From: Sipunculus nudus
Lineage: Eukaryota; Annelida; Sipuncula; Golfingiida; Sipunculidae
DNA length: 64,000 nt
Assembly (NCBI GenBank): GCA_026874595.1
Contig: CM049310.1
Span: 43,219,558-43,283,557 of the forward strand
Reading direction: 5' to 3'
Shown: piece by piece, positions 11,661-25,780 of the stretch
How positions within the stretch are numbered: position 1 is the stretch's first letter
Layout of the letters: the number at the start of each line of letters is the position of its first letter
Notes under the pieces: generated by a model
Databases searched by the model: none
What the model saw: only the letters and a program-made list of their open reading frames with translations
What the model was told of the DNA's origin: nothing
Position numbers and translations under genes: made by a program

Positions 11661-13348
11661 TGTAAAGTCACTGATGCACAAATGGGAATATAGGCCGAAT
11701 AACTGAATAGCGAAGGCCTGCATTCATTAGAATGCAGATTTCTAGTATAACATATATTTAATTGATTTAAACTGTAGACATTGGGGGGACGGCCATGTTA
11801 CCGGGAACCCGGGGGGTGGTCGTCATGGCAGGGAGGTCCTTACGAACTACATGATTTGAATCTTTATTCTTCATTTTAAGCTGTTCATAATTGACTGTAT
11901 GGGCGAGTTAGGTTAATTTGGATATTATTTTAAAAAGTGTTTTCATTGTTTTTTTTCTCTTTGAAAATACATTTCTTTCATTCTGAATGCTTGCAAATTA
12001 ATACGACAATTTAATTTTCACCGCCTTTATAATAATAAATTATGCAAATTGAACACAAATAACCCACAAATTCCAATATTCCACATAATGAACACACACC
12101 ATAACATAGCTATTGACACGTGTTCATTTGATCTTCTTTGTTTAGTGTCATTCCTGCACTTTCGAATTTCAGATGTCTACTAGGTAACGGTCCCTGTCAG
12201 GTCAGGTTATGACTGTGACAGTCCGTTAATGCTATGATAGAACTTCTGCAGTCTTTTGAAAACACAAAGGTGTCAATTGAACAGACGTGGACGGCCGGGG
12301 GACAGGTAACTTCGTTTTCAGTCTTTATTACATTTCAAATATTGACTATCTGATTTGACCGGTCACCCGGGGGGCGGTCAGCGGTCAATGCAGACCTCGT
12401 TGTTTTGGTGTGCTGCCTCATTGAACGACAGACTCAAGACCTGTTTCCGTCCTAATTGAGATCAAATATTGATTGTCCTCAACCCTTTGGCTAGACTGAA
12501 AGGATATGACAGACCCAGGTACACGAAGGTGTTTAAGATATGGTACAAGAAGTATTTATAAGATTCGTGCCGTCTCTTGAAACATCTCCGGAGAAATCCT
12601 GAATCCTCTCTCTTTCTCTCTCTCACACACGCGTCCTCTTGTGTCTCCCTTTCTATATATATTTTTTCTTAATCATTTATAAAAAATGGACAACCCTTTC
12701 AGATGTCTTTTCTTCCAATCTCGATTTTGAATTTATCTCATTAAAATTTTATTTAGTACTTATTTTTTTATGTTACAGTATCGTTTGTTAGAGAACCATA
12801 TTGCTCCCGGTACGCTTAGTTAATCTTTTACTACAATAGAGCCCCGTTATTTCGAATGTTACATGACAAGAACGGGAGAAAAATATTCCTCCATGAATCT
12901 TCTCCAAGACGCGGCGTCTCTCCAGTCTCCATCGTCCGTCTCTCTACTGCTGTCTGTTAGTCATCATGTTTTGCCATTAAAGGATAGATTCTCACACAAT
13001 TTTGACGCATTCATGTACATGTCAAGTCAAAAATACAAAACATGTGCCTCCTTCATTTTCCGCTCATAACTTTTTTTACCATTATGCTGACATTAACAGA
13101 TACAATTTTCACAGCAAGTGTTTGAGAGTTACACTTTTGTAAATTTCTGCATTACCTGTACTATGATCATTATGCAGAGCAAAATACCGTTTAACTTATT
13201 TCCTTGACAGTGTGTTCAAATCAAACTCACAGAAATCTTCCATCTGTTGCTATATGCAAATGTGTTCATACAGAGAGTCCGGGGCCCTTGGACCCTTTCT
13301 TATCTGAAGGTTACGCCAGAGGAAGTTGGTGTTACTCTCTTCTGAAAG
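11661..13348. other. No gene seen
   Basis: Unique sequence with GC-richer patches (near 11780-11850 and 12285-12420) and a short CT/CA microsatellite near 12605-12630. No supported exon. Confidence 0.55.
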
Positions 13349-13549
13349 ATAATGATGATGATGATAATGATGATGATGATAAAGATGATGATGATGAAAA
13401 TGATGATGATGATGATAATGATGATGATGATGATGATCAATATAATAATTCATACTTCAGGTTTAACTCTAGCAGCGGTTGGTCAGGTTCCCTCTGTATA
13501 ATAGTGATGCTTCTGCTGGTGATGGTGATGATTATGATGATAATGATGT
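13349..13549. repeat. GAT trinucleotide repeats
   Basis: Main array 13349-13438 with A interruptions. A second, weaker GATGATTATGAT stretch lies at 13517-13549. Open frames reading poly-Asp or poly-His on the two strands are artefacts. Confidence 0.95.
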
Positions 13550-15228
13550 AAACCAAATGATATAAAATGTGTTATTATTCAGCTTCTTTTACCTCCAGTT
13601 TTCTAGTCAGGGTCAGGAATAAAAACACAAGTCAAAACACGCGGTAAACAAATTTGTAACATTTTTCGTGAGACTTTGTTTCGTCATTGTTTGGTCATGT
13701 TCCCTCAGGCTTTAAATTCATGAAATATTTTCAGAATTTCACGGAAAGATTATAGCCTGGGTACATATAACACTGATTATGAATATTCATGAGGAGTTTA
13801 TTACCGAAAAGAAATTGTGCTCCAAGACTTGAGGCCGCCGGCTTTATATAGACTTGCGATCATATGGGCGCATTACCGTTCACACACTTTTTTAAGATAG
13901 AACAGGTCACAGTATATAATTACATTACTAGAATATCAAATACAGCTTCGAAGTCATCTGAAACCGCGCAGAGAGTTTCGTTTTAAACACCATGTCATCT
14001 GCTTCACTACATGGTTCGACTATATATGAGACGTTGTTTGTGAGAGCAGCTTATAAAAATAAACGTGTTGCTATGCCTACTTAATAAACACCCTCTGCTG
14101 ATAGTCCTGTCTCATGGCTGTTGCCCTCTAATCTTCCTCAAGTACATTCTCACTTAAGAGCAGATTTTAGGCACATAAACTACACGTCCCTGTGCTAAAC
14201 CGGAAAAAAACATAGTGAAGCTATTATTTTCGGTGGACAGGCTGGCGCAGTTTGCTCGGAGTGCTGCAAACAGAGCGATCATTTTAGTTTTCACCACATT
14301 TTCCCGGTCATGTAGCAATCCCAAAGGACTGGAAGGTGATTGCCGTCATACACTCAGGTTGTTATTGATTCATGTCATTAATATGTGCACCAAACGAGCT
14401 TCATAAGACGTGGCTTGTCCCATAAAGACGGTCAAACGGAAGGCAAGGGTGATTGTGAGCGAGACCCGCACGGGCGACTCCCTGAGATACCTGTCATTTG
14501 GCGGGAGGGGGCGTGGCGGACCCGCTACCAAACAATATGGTCTTTAATGAAGTCCTTTGTTGCTGTGTAGTATATTAATTTGCATTGCAAAAGCCATGCT
14601 TGGTCCTGTCATCCAGCAGACCACAGGGGCATGCAGCTAAAGATAGCTTTGAGTCGCTGAGCCCTGGGCATTTGCCCGGCCACAAACCTCCCGAGACGTA
14701 ATCCGACGAGATGAAAAACCTGCGGATGTCCGCAGTCCCGTGGCTTTAAAAATTAAAGTGGCCTCGCTTGAAAAAATGTGCGAACCATTCATTACAGCCC
14801 ATAAAAACTGTGGTCTTTACAGGTAAAAGATAGGTCCAACCTAATGGAGATTTGACACAAATTACCTGAGCGCTAACAAAAATCAATGTCGGTACCTGGC
14901 TTACCTGATATATCACCTTTTTTCACGAGTGCGACATCTGTCGGGGATACTTTGAACCTCTAGGTCCTATCATGGACGAGCCACAAATATTCTCAAACTT
15001 GCTCCAAAGTTTTTTATTGTATCCCTGTGACTGAGTTTAAAGAATTCCGATTTTGTGTCCCTTTCACTAAGACAAAAAGAGAGTCGTTCCTTTTTTACTG
15101 TCATTTTGTATTTTGTATTTTTGTAAAGGTTAATGACAGAGGAAAGATCAGATTTTGTATTCCTGTGTCAGACTAAAGTTAAATAGAGCTGATCAGTTTT
15201 GTATGTAGAGGGACCCGTCATTTCCTTC
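13550..15228. other. No gene seen
   Basis: Unique sequence with short overlapping open frames at 14215-14570. No splice context, domains or RNA genes recognised. Confidence 0.55.
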
Positions 15229-15287
15229 TGAGAGAGAGAGAGACAGACAGACAGACAAAGACAGACAGACATACAAACAGACAGACG
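15229..15287. repeat. GA then GACA microsatellite
   Basis: GAGA run passing into CAGA tetranucleotides with a few substitutions. Confidence 0.95.
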
Positions 15288-15655
15288 TTATCCTGTATTG
15301 CTAATGGCTATACTGCAGGAGTACATCGAATAAAAGAAATGTCAGTTTTTTTGTGTTCTGGTGCCTTGAAAGATTCTAATTTAGTTTAAAAATTCACGTG
15401 GTCAATTCCCACTAATCCGATCGAAAGTCAGACTAAACATAAATCTCGATTTGTATGATTCAGAATTTATCATTAAACTTTACATTAGCAACAATATCTT
15501 AAACACTTGACCTTGCCATAATGTTGTTTGCACTACTCCAAATAATTTAACATGAATATGTGTCTATCGATACACGCCCTGACATTTCTAGAGATGTTGA
15601 GCATGGATTTTATTCAACCGACGAAACTGCTCGGCCGGTTTCTCTGAATACGATT

Positions 15656-16310
15656 CATCATCTCTTTCATTATCACTTCTGTCACATTTCATCACACTTC
15701 TATCATCACTTTTCATCACACTTCCATCGTTATTTCCATTATCACTTCCATCATCACTTCCATCACACTTTCATCATCACTTCCATCATCACTTCCATCA
15801 CACTTTCACCATCATTTTCATTTTCACTTCAAACACACTTTCATCACACTTGCATCATCACTTCCATCACACTTTCATCATCACTTCCATCACACTTGCA
15901 TCATCACTTTCATCATCACTTTCATCATCTCTTTTCATCACACTTTCATCATCCCTTTTGATCACTCTTTCATCACCACTTTTCATCACACTTTCATCAT
16001 CACTTTTTCATCACACTGTCATCATCTCTTCCATCATCACTTCCATTATCACTTTCATCACACTTTCACCATCACTTTCACTATCACTACAATCACACTT
16101 CCATCACACTTGCATCATTACTTTCATCATCACTTCCATCATCACTTTCATTTCACTTCAATCACACTTCTATCACACTTTCTACATCCCTTTTCATCAC
16201 ACTTTCATCATCACTTTCATTATCACTTCAATCACACGTTTATCATCACTTTCATCATCACTTTATCACACTTTCATCATCACGTTCATCATCATTTCTG
16301 TCATCAGATC
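15656..16310. repeat. TCATCAC-type minisatellite, about 650 bp
   Basis: Combinations of TCATCACTT, CCATCATCACTT and TCACACTT follow one another with variable order. The plus strand is almost devoid of G. Several frames stay open because the repeat lacks stop trinucleotides in two phases. The His/Ser-rich translations do not indicate a gene. Confidence 0.95.
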
Positions 16311-19000
16311 TGACGTGATATAGTAGATAGTACGGTCGTGTTTATCCAATATTTATGAACTGTCACCATCCCATCAGGATGGTGCACATTAGCTACTTGA
16401 TATAAATACACATACACATACACGTCTTTCTTTAATATAGGGAGCATAGAAAAACGCAAGAAATAACTGTTCCTAAAGCGCATCTCATTTTGCTTGCTCT
16501 TTGGTGCCATCTTTCGTGAGCTTTACACACTAAATAGACCAATATCGATCTGGTTTCTTTGAAAACATGTATTTTGGTGTATCTGCTTAGCAGGTTAAGT
16601 CGGGTTTATTTTGCTAGTTTTGCATGTTAACACATTTTGTAATATTTCATCAAATATAAAATATTTCAATGTTTATAAAGTAAACACCAAAATTTAAACT
16701 CTAAACTATGTTTTTTTTCGCATCAGGGCTATCAAATAAATATATAAAAGTTGTACAAACGTATATAAACTCTAACGAATTAAAAAAAAATCCACATTCT
16801 ATATTTCCGAATCAGCTCTGTGTCATTTAGCTTGAATTTAGTAGTGTGACCACGCGTATCTGTCAGTACAGCATTCCCCTAGTGCTTATTTGTATTGTAT
16901 CAACTTTTTTATATTAAGGCCCGTCAGTTTATTTATTTCGAATTTCTCTAGCTGATGTCAGGGCCTGTGGCAGATCATGTAAAGAGACAGATGTACAAAC
17001 ATGAAAAATACATTTAAATAAAAACGTAATATTTCCTGGACTGTCCCAGACAGATTAAACATATCAAATAGATTTAAGCAGTTCTTAATAAGCTGTTTAC
17101 GCTTAAGGCAGCCAATCATAACATTGTTATGTCGTCGTGTACGGCTAGCTCCACCAACTCACGCCAAGATATAGCATCTTTGGGAATTTTCTTTACCAAT
17201 CAGCCACATTGTCTTTTTAGCATTGCTATTTTTCAAAGTCGGTACTAAAATGTTAATAATGAACAGCCGTCCCCTGAGACCTCTAATTCTAGCATTTTTT
17301 AAGGAATTTATTGAAAATATAAAATATTTAAAAAAAATCGACACCCGTAAATTGACATCTGAGCTTAGAGCTTGTAACACCAGTCACTGGATATAAGATA
17401 ATATTTATATGACCATGTGACCTAAATTATGGGGATGAGCACGTGACCGGAAGTTAATCCCGGGCTTTGGTTTTTGATGGATCCCAGGGAGAGTCTGTCG
17501 ATTGTCTGGAAAATGTTTGTACATTGGATCATCCGAGCGTCACCTGATATCGGCCATCTTTTTATCAAACGTTCCGTGCTTACATACTGGTTTTTGTTTT
17601 CCGTTCTGACTGGTTTCATGCACTTTTTATATTCACCAACATGCAGGCCCCATAATTTAACCGGAAATCAATACAAATCAAGGTGTCGGTGTCGATATCT
17701 GCAGGAAGATCATATAACTGCAAATCTGCATCGACCTTGTTTTATTATGTCTTATACACATCCACACAGGACCGAAGTAAATATTATATGTATATGGTTA
17801 TTTTATATTTATGATGAGATTGCTGTGTGGTAAGGTGTATTAGTTTTCTTTGACATGTCTATGATATATGGGTTATTCATTTAACAACCAGACAGTATTA
17901 ACAGATTGCATATCTCCGCCACCATTGGACTCAGTTGACTCCAAATTTCCTCAGAGGCCTTGAAAATTGTAATACCATATAATAAACACAAGTGCCCCTT
18001 ACCTGTCAAGGGCCACACAGACTTATTTATATAAGCGAAGTGAAAATGTTTCCTTTTCTCTCCAAACGATTTTATTTAGTTACGCGGCCCCGATAGGCTA
18101 CAGATTGAAAAACAGATATAGTCTAAAATAGTATGTGATTAAAACCAACAGCTTAAGGTGAACTCCCTCTGTAGAAAGATTTATTACGTATACGTTATAC
18201 GGGTGATTTCCGAAAACTGGCCTTCAAGGGTTACTGATTCATACATGTGATACCTTGTTTATCAGGACCTACATGTTCCAGGTTGGGCCCTCCTCATTTC
18301 CGGAGGAGGACTTCCTGTGATCGCTCGGCGTTTTCAGACATCTATTTGTTTTGTGACTGATGGTTTTTCTGTTTGTTTTCATTGTGAGCTGCAGTAGCTC
18401 ATGTACCGTATCATGGGTCTGCATTCCAACTGTTTCCTATATCATTAAGGGAAACGACCCCCATACAGACTTTCCCTGCAATGAAAAATGAGAAACATAT
18501 TCTGTGCTAGAAAATGCTGTATGTAAAAGTGTTTAAAGCATGCAACAGGTTAATGATAGGAATCAGTTGTTAAATCATATTCGATGGTTGAAAAATAAAA
18601 AAAAACGACCGATGACCGATTATTAACCACTTATGTTATATAAGTTGTATAGAATTATACCTAAAATATTGACCGAGTAAATTCAGTCTACTTTTACATC
18701 ACGCTGAAAGGTCGGGTTGTTGACAATTATTGCACAAGATCATGTTTTAGTTTCGTTTGCTGTTTTGCAAAATTTGTGCCCGGCTTTCTTATATCTCTGA
18801 CGGAATAAGAATATTTTATCAGGATAAAGCCAAAAAGAAGAAATTAAAGAGTATGGTTCTCGGGCACCTCCCTCGTCAATTTTAACCCCCCACATCACAA
18901 AATTTTATTATGATTTTTATCTTTAAAGAAGATAAAAAATACAATTTTGATCAGATTTCATTTGTTATGTAGTCCATTTTTATCTTTAAAAAAAAAACCA
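16311..19000. other. No gene seen
   Basis: AT-rich unique sequence. The 119-codon frame at 17474-17833 starts at a non-ATG codon and has a hydrophobic, low-information translation without splice context. Confidence 0.5.
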
Positions 19001-19099
19001 GCAAAAAAGGGAAAAAAATCGCCCGCCCGCACTGGTTTCTGTAAAAACATTGCCTGAGAACCATACTTTTTTTGGGCCTATTAAGACTTCTTTAGATGT

Positions 19100-19340
19100 G
19101 TTTAGACGTCTGTGTGAACTTGTCTGAAAGACCACCTGTCTAGTACGACCACCCTTGGGTGAACCGAAAGCATACACATTGGTTATAACTGACCTGTTAA
19201 ATAAGACCTACTGTGAATTAAAACCATTTTTAGCCAGTCCCACGGGTGATCACATTACACAGGTTTAACGGTATATTGAGACTTAATCACCAAGGCCCTG
19301 TCTAAAAGACCACCTGTCTAGTACGACCACCCTTGGGGCG
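19100..19340. repeat. Direct repeat pair about 179 bp apart
   Basis: A 32-base string centred on CCTGTCTAGTACGACCACCC occurs at 19127-19158 and again at 19306-19337 with almost no change. It looks like two units of a dispersed family. Confidence 0.85.
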
Positions 19341-20238
<898 letters not shown>

Positions 20239-20239
<1 letters not shown>

Positions 20240-20600
20240 CGGATAGGTCCCACACGTCTGTGTCCGCTGGAATATTCTCTCACCTCTCTCTCGGCTCCAA
20301 AACACAGCCTCTTCATATAACTTTTCACCTCAAGCCGAGAATTTTCCATTTCTCGAACCATTTAAAGAATCTAACACGGTATACACATTCAAAGAACATA
20401 CTAGAAAAACGAACGCTGTGTCTCGACATATTAGGGTCCACACGTGAGCCCGCCCCGGCTTGGCCAGGTGAGAAAGCCCCATGCTAGCATGACAACGAGA
20501 GTTCAACCAGTACGGACTAAACTGAGAGTGCAACACGCGGCCAGACGCGGGCGCTTCATCACGAGTTACGCCCGTGTCACACAATAAAAAGGGCACTTGT

Positions 20601-20604
<4 letters not shown>
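20239..20604. mobile_element. GC-rich insert between TA tracts, probable transposable element
   Basis: A 366-base block of much higher GC is bounded on both sides by TA microsatellites. Internal inverted pairs include AGCGGA...TCCGCT near its left end and TCTCGGCT...AGCCGAGA. Its right edge GTAACAATATAT resembles the right edge of the SINE-containing insert at 59815. Class unknown. Confidence 0.45.

Positions 20605-20652
<48 letters not shown>
20605..20652. repeat. TA microsatellite
   Basis: Alternating T and A on the right flank of the GC-rich insert. Confidence 0.95.
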
Positions 20653-20658
<6 letters not shown>

Positions 20659-21028
20659 CAAGTTAAACCTCCTTGACCGCTTAATTAGAATACTCTCCAA
20701 ATTCGTCATATATCCTGCATGACGTCAGGATACGCTTTGTAGTTTACTGAGGTCATTATTTATGGTTATAGCCAGTATCCTTTAAAGCCTAACGATTCAT
20801 TCCGTTGTGACTAAGTGACCGGTCCATGCAATATGGCGCTCGAAACAGCAGAGAATACAGCTTGAACCATCCACCTTGGCTGTTGCTAATCCCTCCATTT
20901 CCGCGCTCGCGAGGTCAAATGTTTACTTAACGGACTCTGTGATTTGTTGATAGGGTCCTAGGCTCTCTACTGGTTACTTCTTGTCCACTGTGTCAATGTT
21001 TACAGGTGGCCATGATCCCGTGTAATTA

Positions 21029-21064
21029 ATATAAGAGCCTGCATCAGTCCACCATCACCAGTTC
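21029..21064 (+). promoter_or_regulatory. Possible TATA/initiator core promoter
   Basis: ATATAAG at 21029-21035 lies 30 bases upstream of CCAGTTC at 21058-21064, an exact match to the initiator consensus YYANWYY with the A at 21060. If used, transcription would start 78 bases before the ATG at 21138 and run straight into the exon at 21112-21370. Single motif matches of this kind are common by chance. Confidence 0.3.
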
Positions 21065-21111
21065 GTAGACGAGGGTACAATCGCTGATCGTGATTTTTTT
21101 ATATGTTACAG

Positions 21112-21370
21112 AGGCTAGGGGGCCGAGCGCCGCAGACATGATCGGAGCGGCGGGCAGTCGACATGTGTCGACGCGTCGGCGGGCGTCACTGGCCAGTCTG
21201 TCACCTGCCAGTTCGTCTCTGTACCACCCTGCGTCCCCGCTTCAACGCCTTGATGAAGAAGAGGGGCCAAGACTTCCTCTTGTACCTAGAAGGCGCGCCG
21301 TGGATACGTCGGATCTACGCACATGCGCACTGGTGCAGACGCGCATGAAAACATGGAAGCACTATCCAGA
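21112..21370 (+). CDS. Coding exon, possible alternative N-terminal exon of the Cav2 channel
   Basis: The block is about 60% GC in an AT-rich setting and is open throughout one frame. From ATG 21138 it gives 77 codons plus two bases (GA), then a near-perfect donor GTAAGT at 21371. A T-rich tract ending in ACAG precedes 21112, so an internal exon is possible. A first exon starting near 21060 is the alternative. The predicted peptide is soluble, Arg/Ser/Pro-rich, with a PKA-type RRAS motif near residue 15, an acidic DEEEG patch near residue 40 and the end KTWKHYP. I do not recognise the protein. Phase 2 fits the acceptor before the Cav2 exon at 46222, completing GAG and then ATG. The link to Cav2 is inference. 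The coding nature of the block is better supported. Confidence 0.5.
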
Positions 21371-24300
21371 GTAAGTAAAACAAAAACATGAGGGCACGTA
21401 AATTATAATTTTATATGAAACTGAGCCATATAGAACATATGTTTTCCTTTAGATATTCCGGTCTGGATCATTGCATATCTGGTCTTAAAGAGCAAGCCGG
21501 TAGATGGCACTGCGTGTTTGATCAGATAGAAAGATTATGGCATCATATATCTTTTTTTTACTTTTAAATATACCTTTCCTTTGGCATTTAAACATTTGGT
21601 TTGTTGACATGAAAGCCAAATAACCAATTACTTCGTCTCATATCACGATGTCCATTCTCGATTTACAATTATGTTCATAACTTAACTGGTCGGCTTCGTC
21701 CGGCTTTGGCGAGCATGTCAAGATGATGGGGGACTGTTATTATATTATATTGTTACTATTGTGTTTTTTTTTTAAATTAAATGTAATACCTTTATATGTA
21801 AATAGTAAAAATATCAAAATCTAGTCGGAAGGGTTTCTCACTAGAGACAGCACTGCACGATTTTTGATTTTTGGTGAACCCCTCTCAGAACCAATGAACC
21901 ATGTGTTTCAACTCATTTCTGCTATTTTCTTCGAAGCAAAAAGTATATGTTGCTTGTTTGTATGAAACAAGTATTAAAACGTTTATTTCATAAAATTCAC
22001 GTGGCCCCCGATGACATTTCTTGTATTACACTCAGCAAAATTAAGCCCCCCCCCCCCCACCCCACCAAAAACACACACACAAATGAAAAAAAAGAACAGT
22101 TGTATCTAGTGACACTTTGGGCAGTTACTGAAGTATGCTGCACGTGCCTTTCTATTGATATAATTATATTAGATATAATTTTTCTAAATCAGTTCTAAAA
22201 AAATCTGTTAATCTCACCAACTAGACGTTTCAGGTAAGGAAACGTTAAGGGATAGAAATGTCAGGGTTACTCCAACCATGTGTGATCGATATCAGACAGG
22301 GCGACAACCTCTTGAAGGGTTGAGCATTGGTGCTGCCATCTAACGGCAGCTTTACAAACAAATTTCAAGATTCGAAGCTGGATGAAGCACATTGTGAAAT
22401 TAATACCTGCATTGACAGACATGAGTTTATACCTCATAACATCAGTGTTAATGTCACATCAGCTCGCTCAAGTCCTCCGTCAGCCAGTCCGTCCATTAGC
22501 AAGGCAGATTAAAATTTTATCAACTTAACCAGCATACCAAAGCAGCCTGTAAGAAAACACATGGTACTAGACTGAAAAATTATGCAAGATATTATTTATT
22601 AAAAAAATTACAAATATGTCTTAGGTTTGGAAATTTTAAATTACATGTATGTCTCGTTCGTTGTGGAAATTTTAAGCAATTCCAAGCTGCAGTATTTTAA
22701 ACAACTTTGAATTTAACACAGTTACCTCCCTGGAAGTTAAAACTGACCTTTGCAGCACACTGTAAAGTTCATCTATCATACCATATCATACCTGTCGTAC
22801 ATTATTTGCGAAAAAGACACAAGGACCCTTCTCTGAATCGAGGTTTTGTGACATCGTTGTAAGCTGCCACATACTTGAAAGTATGAAGATGTGTAAAGCT
22901 ATTTTTACAGGAAACCTTGCGATAATTTAACTGAATGATGCATTGCCAAGCTCATGACCTATTGGCAGTGCCGTACTGCAGGTTTCCCATAAAAAAATGA
23001 TCTTAAAGCCTCATACTCTGAGGCTTAGCTAGCACGATAAAACATAACACTCACACACGCTTTCTACAAACCAATTATGCCTATAAATAATCCCAAAGCA
23101 CAGTATTAGTATTATTATGCATTACAATGCAATTCCATAAATTTGCCTTACACAGCTTAGCGCCGTGACTTGAGGGAAACTTATGTTTTCTTTGGCGGAT
23201 TAAAAGCAGTTTTTAAACTGTGACCGTGATATTTATATTCATGACGGAATCCATCTAGGGAACAGCTCGTTCTTTATGGCTCAGGTTCACATAAAATAAT
23301 TATAAAATGAATATAATGCAGCATAATCGGTATAATTATTCGTGTTCATTCTATGGTTGTGTTTGTTCATCCGCCGTCTGCTGTGCGGCGGTGTCGTCTG
23401 CACGTGTGTCATCAAGGCGACGGCAGCGTGCTCAAATCAAATTTTTTCTAGCCCTCTGAAGCAAACAGATGGATCAAGGTTGACCGTCCTCTGAAGAAAA
23501 TAATAATTCCCCACCTGGGCCGGTTGGTCCTGGAGCATGGTTTATAAAAGGAAATTTTACTCTGTCGCTGGATTTAATACGAAACAAGAACCGACATAGT
23601 CAAGTAAATGTCATCGCGTTCGTGTTTTAATCAGTCTCCTCGGGCTGGTGACGCGGCTGTCTTGAGGCTCATCTGAAGAAGCCCATAAGGAAAGCTGAAA
23701 TCATGATGAGGAGAAAAGAAATAGTGAATTGTTTTCGATTGCTACACAGCAGTTTTCACCAACATCAGACACCCATCGGTGTCAGCCATTGCGGAGGAAT
23801 TCCTACGCTGACGAGATGCATTCAAGCAAACTCACAGCAAACAGACGTGTGTGGTATTTTAGATACAAATAATTTTTTAATGCGTGTTACAATCGATGTG
23901 CAAAAACTGGATAAGAAAAACATTATTGGATTCTAAATCGTGCATTTGTCTGAGTTCGTCTGTGTGCCGGTGGCCAGAACAAGTAGGAAGTCTTTATTTT
24001 GCGTTTCACAGACTTGTCAAGTTTAACAAATATTTAGTGAACTGAACCAGGACGATAACATGAGACTTCTCATCAAAGACATCAAAGGTTGTTGCTTATA
24101 TACTTCAGACTGCAAGGAAATAGATCACTTTTTTTCATCATGGATTATATCTGCAACTTTCAGCAGACAGTATTTGATTGACAAGTGAAGGATAGTTGTT
24201 TGACGGGTGTCACAGAGGTCCGTACGTAGAACTCCCGGTCATGCTTCAATTTAGCCTGGAATGATTTGGTGGGCTTTCACGAGACCTCGCTTCGCGGATA

Positions 24301-25544
24301 CCCAGACATTCTGTGCGTGACTGCGTCACTCAACAAGTTCATCCCAAACACAATGTGGGTCTGAGACTAACTGTGCTGTCATGTGCCTTGATTTTGACGG
24401 TGGTAGTCGCTTGGGTAAAATTGCATTGCCCCACAGTACAGTTTTGTCAGAAGTATGTGTGTATAAACACGTGGACGATATTTAACATTGTTTTGGTTCA
24501 AGAACGTGTTAAACATCTCAGGAGTTTCTTTGCTTAATACATTTGATATACAAAGGATATTTATATTTTGAAAAACGTTTGAAGTACTCGAAATACTTGA
24601 TTTTAAATTAATTGATTTGTAAAGGATATTTTGTACAACTTGCTTAGTGACTTTGTTCAAGAACACTCCTTTTTACCCGGAAGTAGTGCCTGCTACGGGT
24701 GAAAGTTGGGATATGTTTTATTTACAAAGATGACAGGGGAGTTAATTTCTTGTGCAGCCTAATTGCAAGTACCTCGTTTGAACGTAACGAGCAAGAGGCA
24801 CCAGCAATTAAATCCGAAAGGTTACGAAGCAATAACATTTCTGACTTTGACTTCAGAGTTGTAATTGAGTAAACCGATCGACACAAGTTGTGCTCTGCAT
24901 GCTGGTATGGTTTTACGACATCTTAACGCGGGAGAGAGTATAAAAATTCAAGATTACGACAATATGGCGGCACGCAGGAGATTCTGATATTTGAAAACCT
25001 CATTACGACAGCTGCAGCGTGTGCATTGTAAAAAACTTGTCTTTTTCTTCCGTTGGCATTAACTTCACACGTGCTCATAGCTAATAGGCACCCAGTGAAA
25101 ACGCGGGCGTTGTCTAAAGGCCATATTCCTCCTGATAAATAACTCTTTAATGTGAATTTTCAAGCAAAAATGTGCGCCTGCGGAAATTGTGTTATTTCAC
25201 CTTATTGGATATAAAGCGGGACTGACTGCAGAACTGGCATCCAGGGATGGATAACAATCTAAACAGGTGCAGATGCAGCTGAAAGACACTACATAGCAGG
25301 GACTATCTGAGAATACAGCAGCGGCACTGATAAAAGATGCGGATACGATTATAAATACATGATACATACGAATGCGGATACGGTTACAAATACATGACAT
25401 ATATATGGAGTTAAGATGCTAAAATAAACAAAAGTACCCATGATTTATATATCATAATTGAGTTACGGATACACAGGGAAGGAAGGTGTGTCATAAATTT
25501 TAAATCTCCTGGATTTACTTTGTGATTTCTGGAATTACGACAAA
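21371..25544. other. Presumed intron or intergenic sequence
   Basis: No exon supported. A poly-C tract lies near 22047-22058, and a CAG|GTAAGG junction near 22231. The open frames at 23703-23936 and 24313-24537 have no splice or domain support. Confidence 0.5.
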
Positions 25545-25780
25545 ATGCCGGGATCTGTGGCGGCTTTAGGGATCACAAGGCGCGGGCGCGCGCGTGCAAG
25601 GTGGCAACGAGTGCAAAAACAGGTGTATTATGCCACTAAGGCATTTGATTTGGATATCCCCAAGAACCAGCGGCGACCCCTGTCGATGACTCGGGATTTA
25701 TCAGGGGGTTATCCACAGCCCACAACCCCGGACAAAGTCATGGAACTTCCTACCAACAGAATCCGGAATAGTTCATCAAG
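25545..25780 (+). CDS. Coding first exon, possible alternative N-terminus of the Cav2 channel
   Basis: It starts at ATG 25545 in a GC-rich block and is open for 78 codons plus two bases (AG) to the best donor, AAG|GTTTTT at 25781. No acceptor-like AG lies just upstream, which favours a first exon. TTATATATC near 25446 could be a TATA element. The peptide opens MPGSVAALG, then a very basic stretch (TRRGRARARW, residues 11-20), then YYATKAFDLD, RRPLS (possible kinase site) and a Ser/Asn-rich end. No membrane segment. Codon choice looks coding, but I recognise no family. The donor is weak at positions +3 to +6, so the true end may differ. Its phase is 2 and would read AG+G then ATG into the Cav2 exon, which is inference. 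Confidence 0.5.

Noticed and set aside
13204-13551. Open frames reading poly-Asp (plus) or poly-His (minus)
   Set aside because: Translation of the GAT microsatellite with no splice sites, start context or flanking coding sequence.
15560-16323. Long His/Ser/Thr-rich open frames
   Set aside because: They exist in several frames at once because the TCATCAC repeat lacks stops. Repeat artefact.
17474-17833. 119-codon plus-strand frame
   Set aside because: Starts at TTG, has no acceptor or donor and no family resemblance, and the minus strand is also open.
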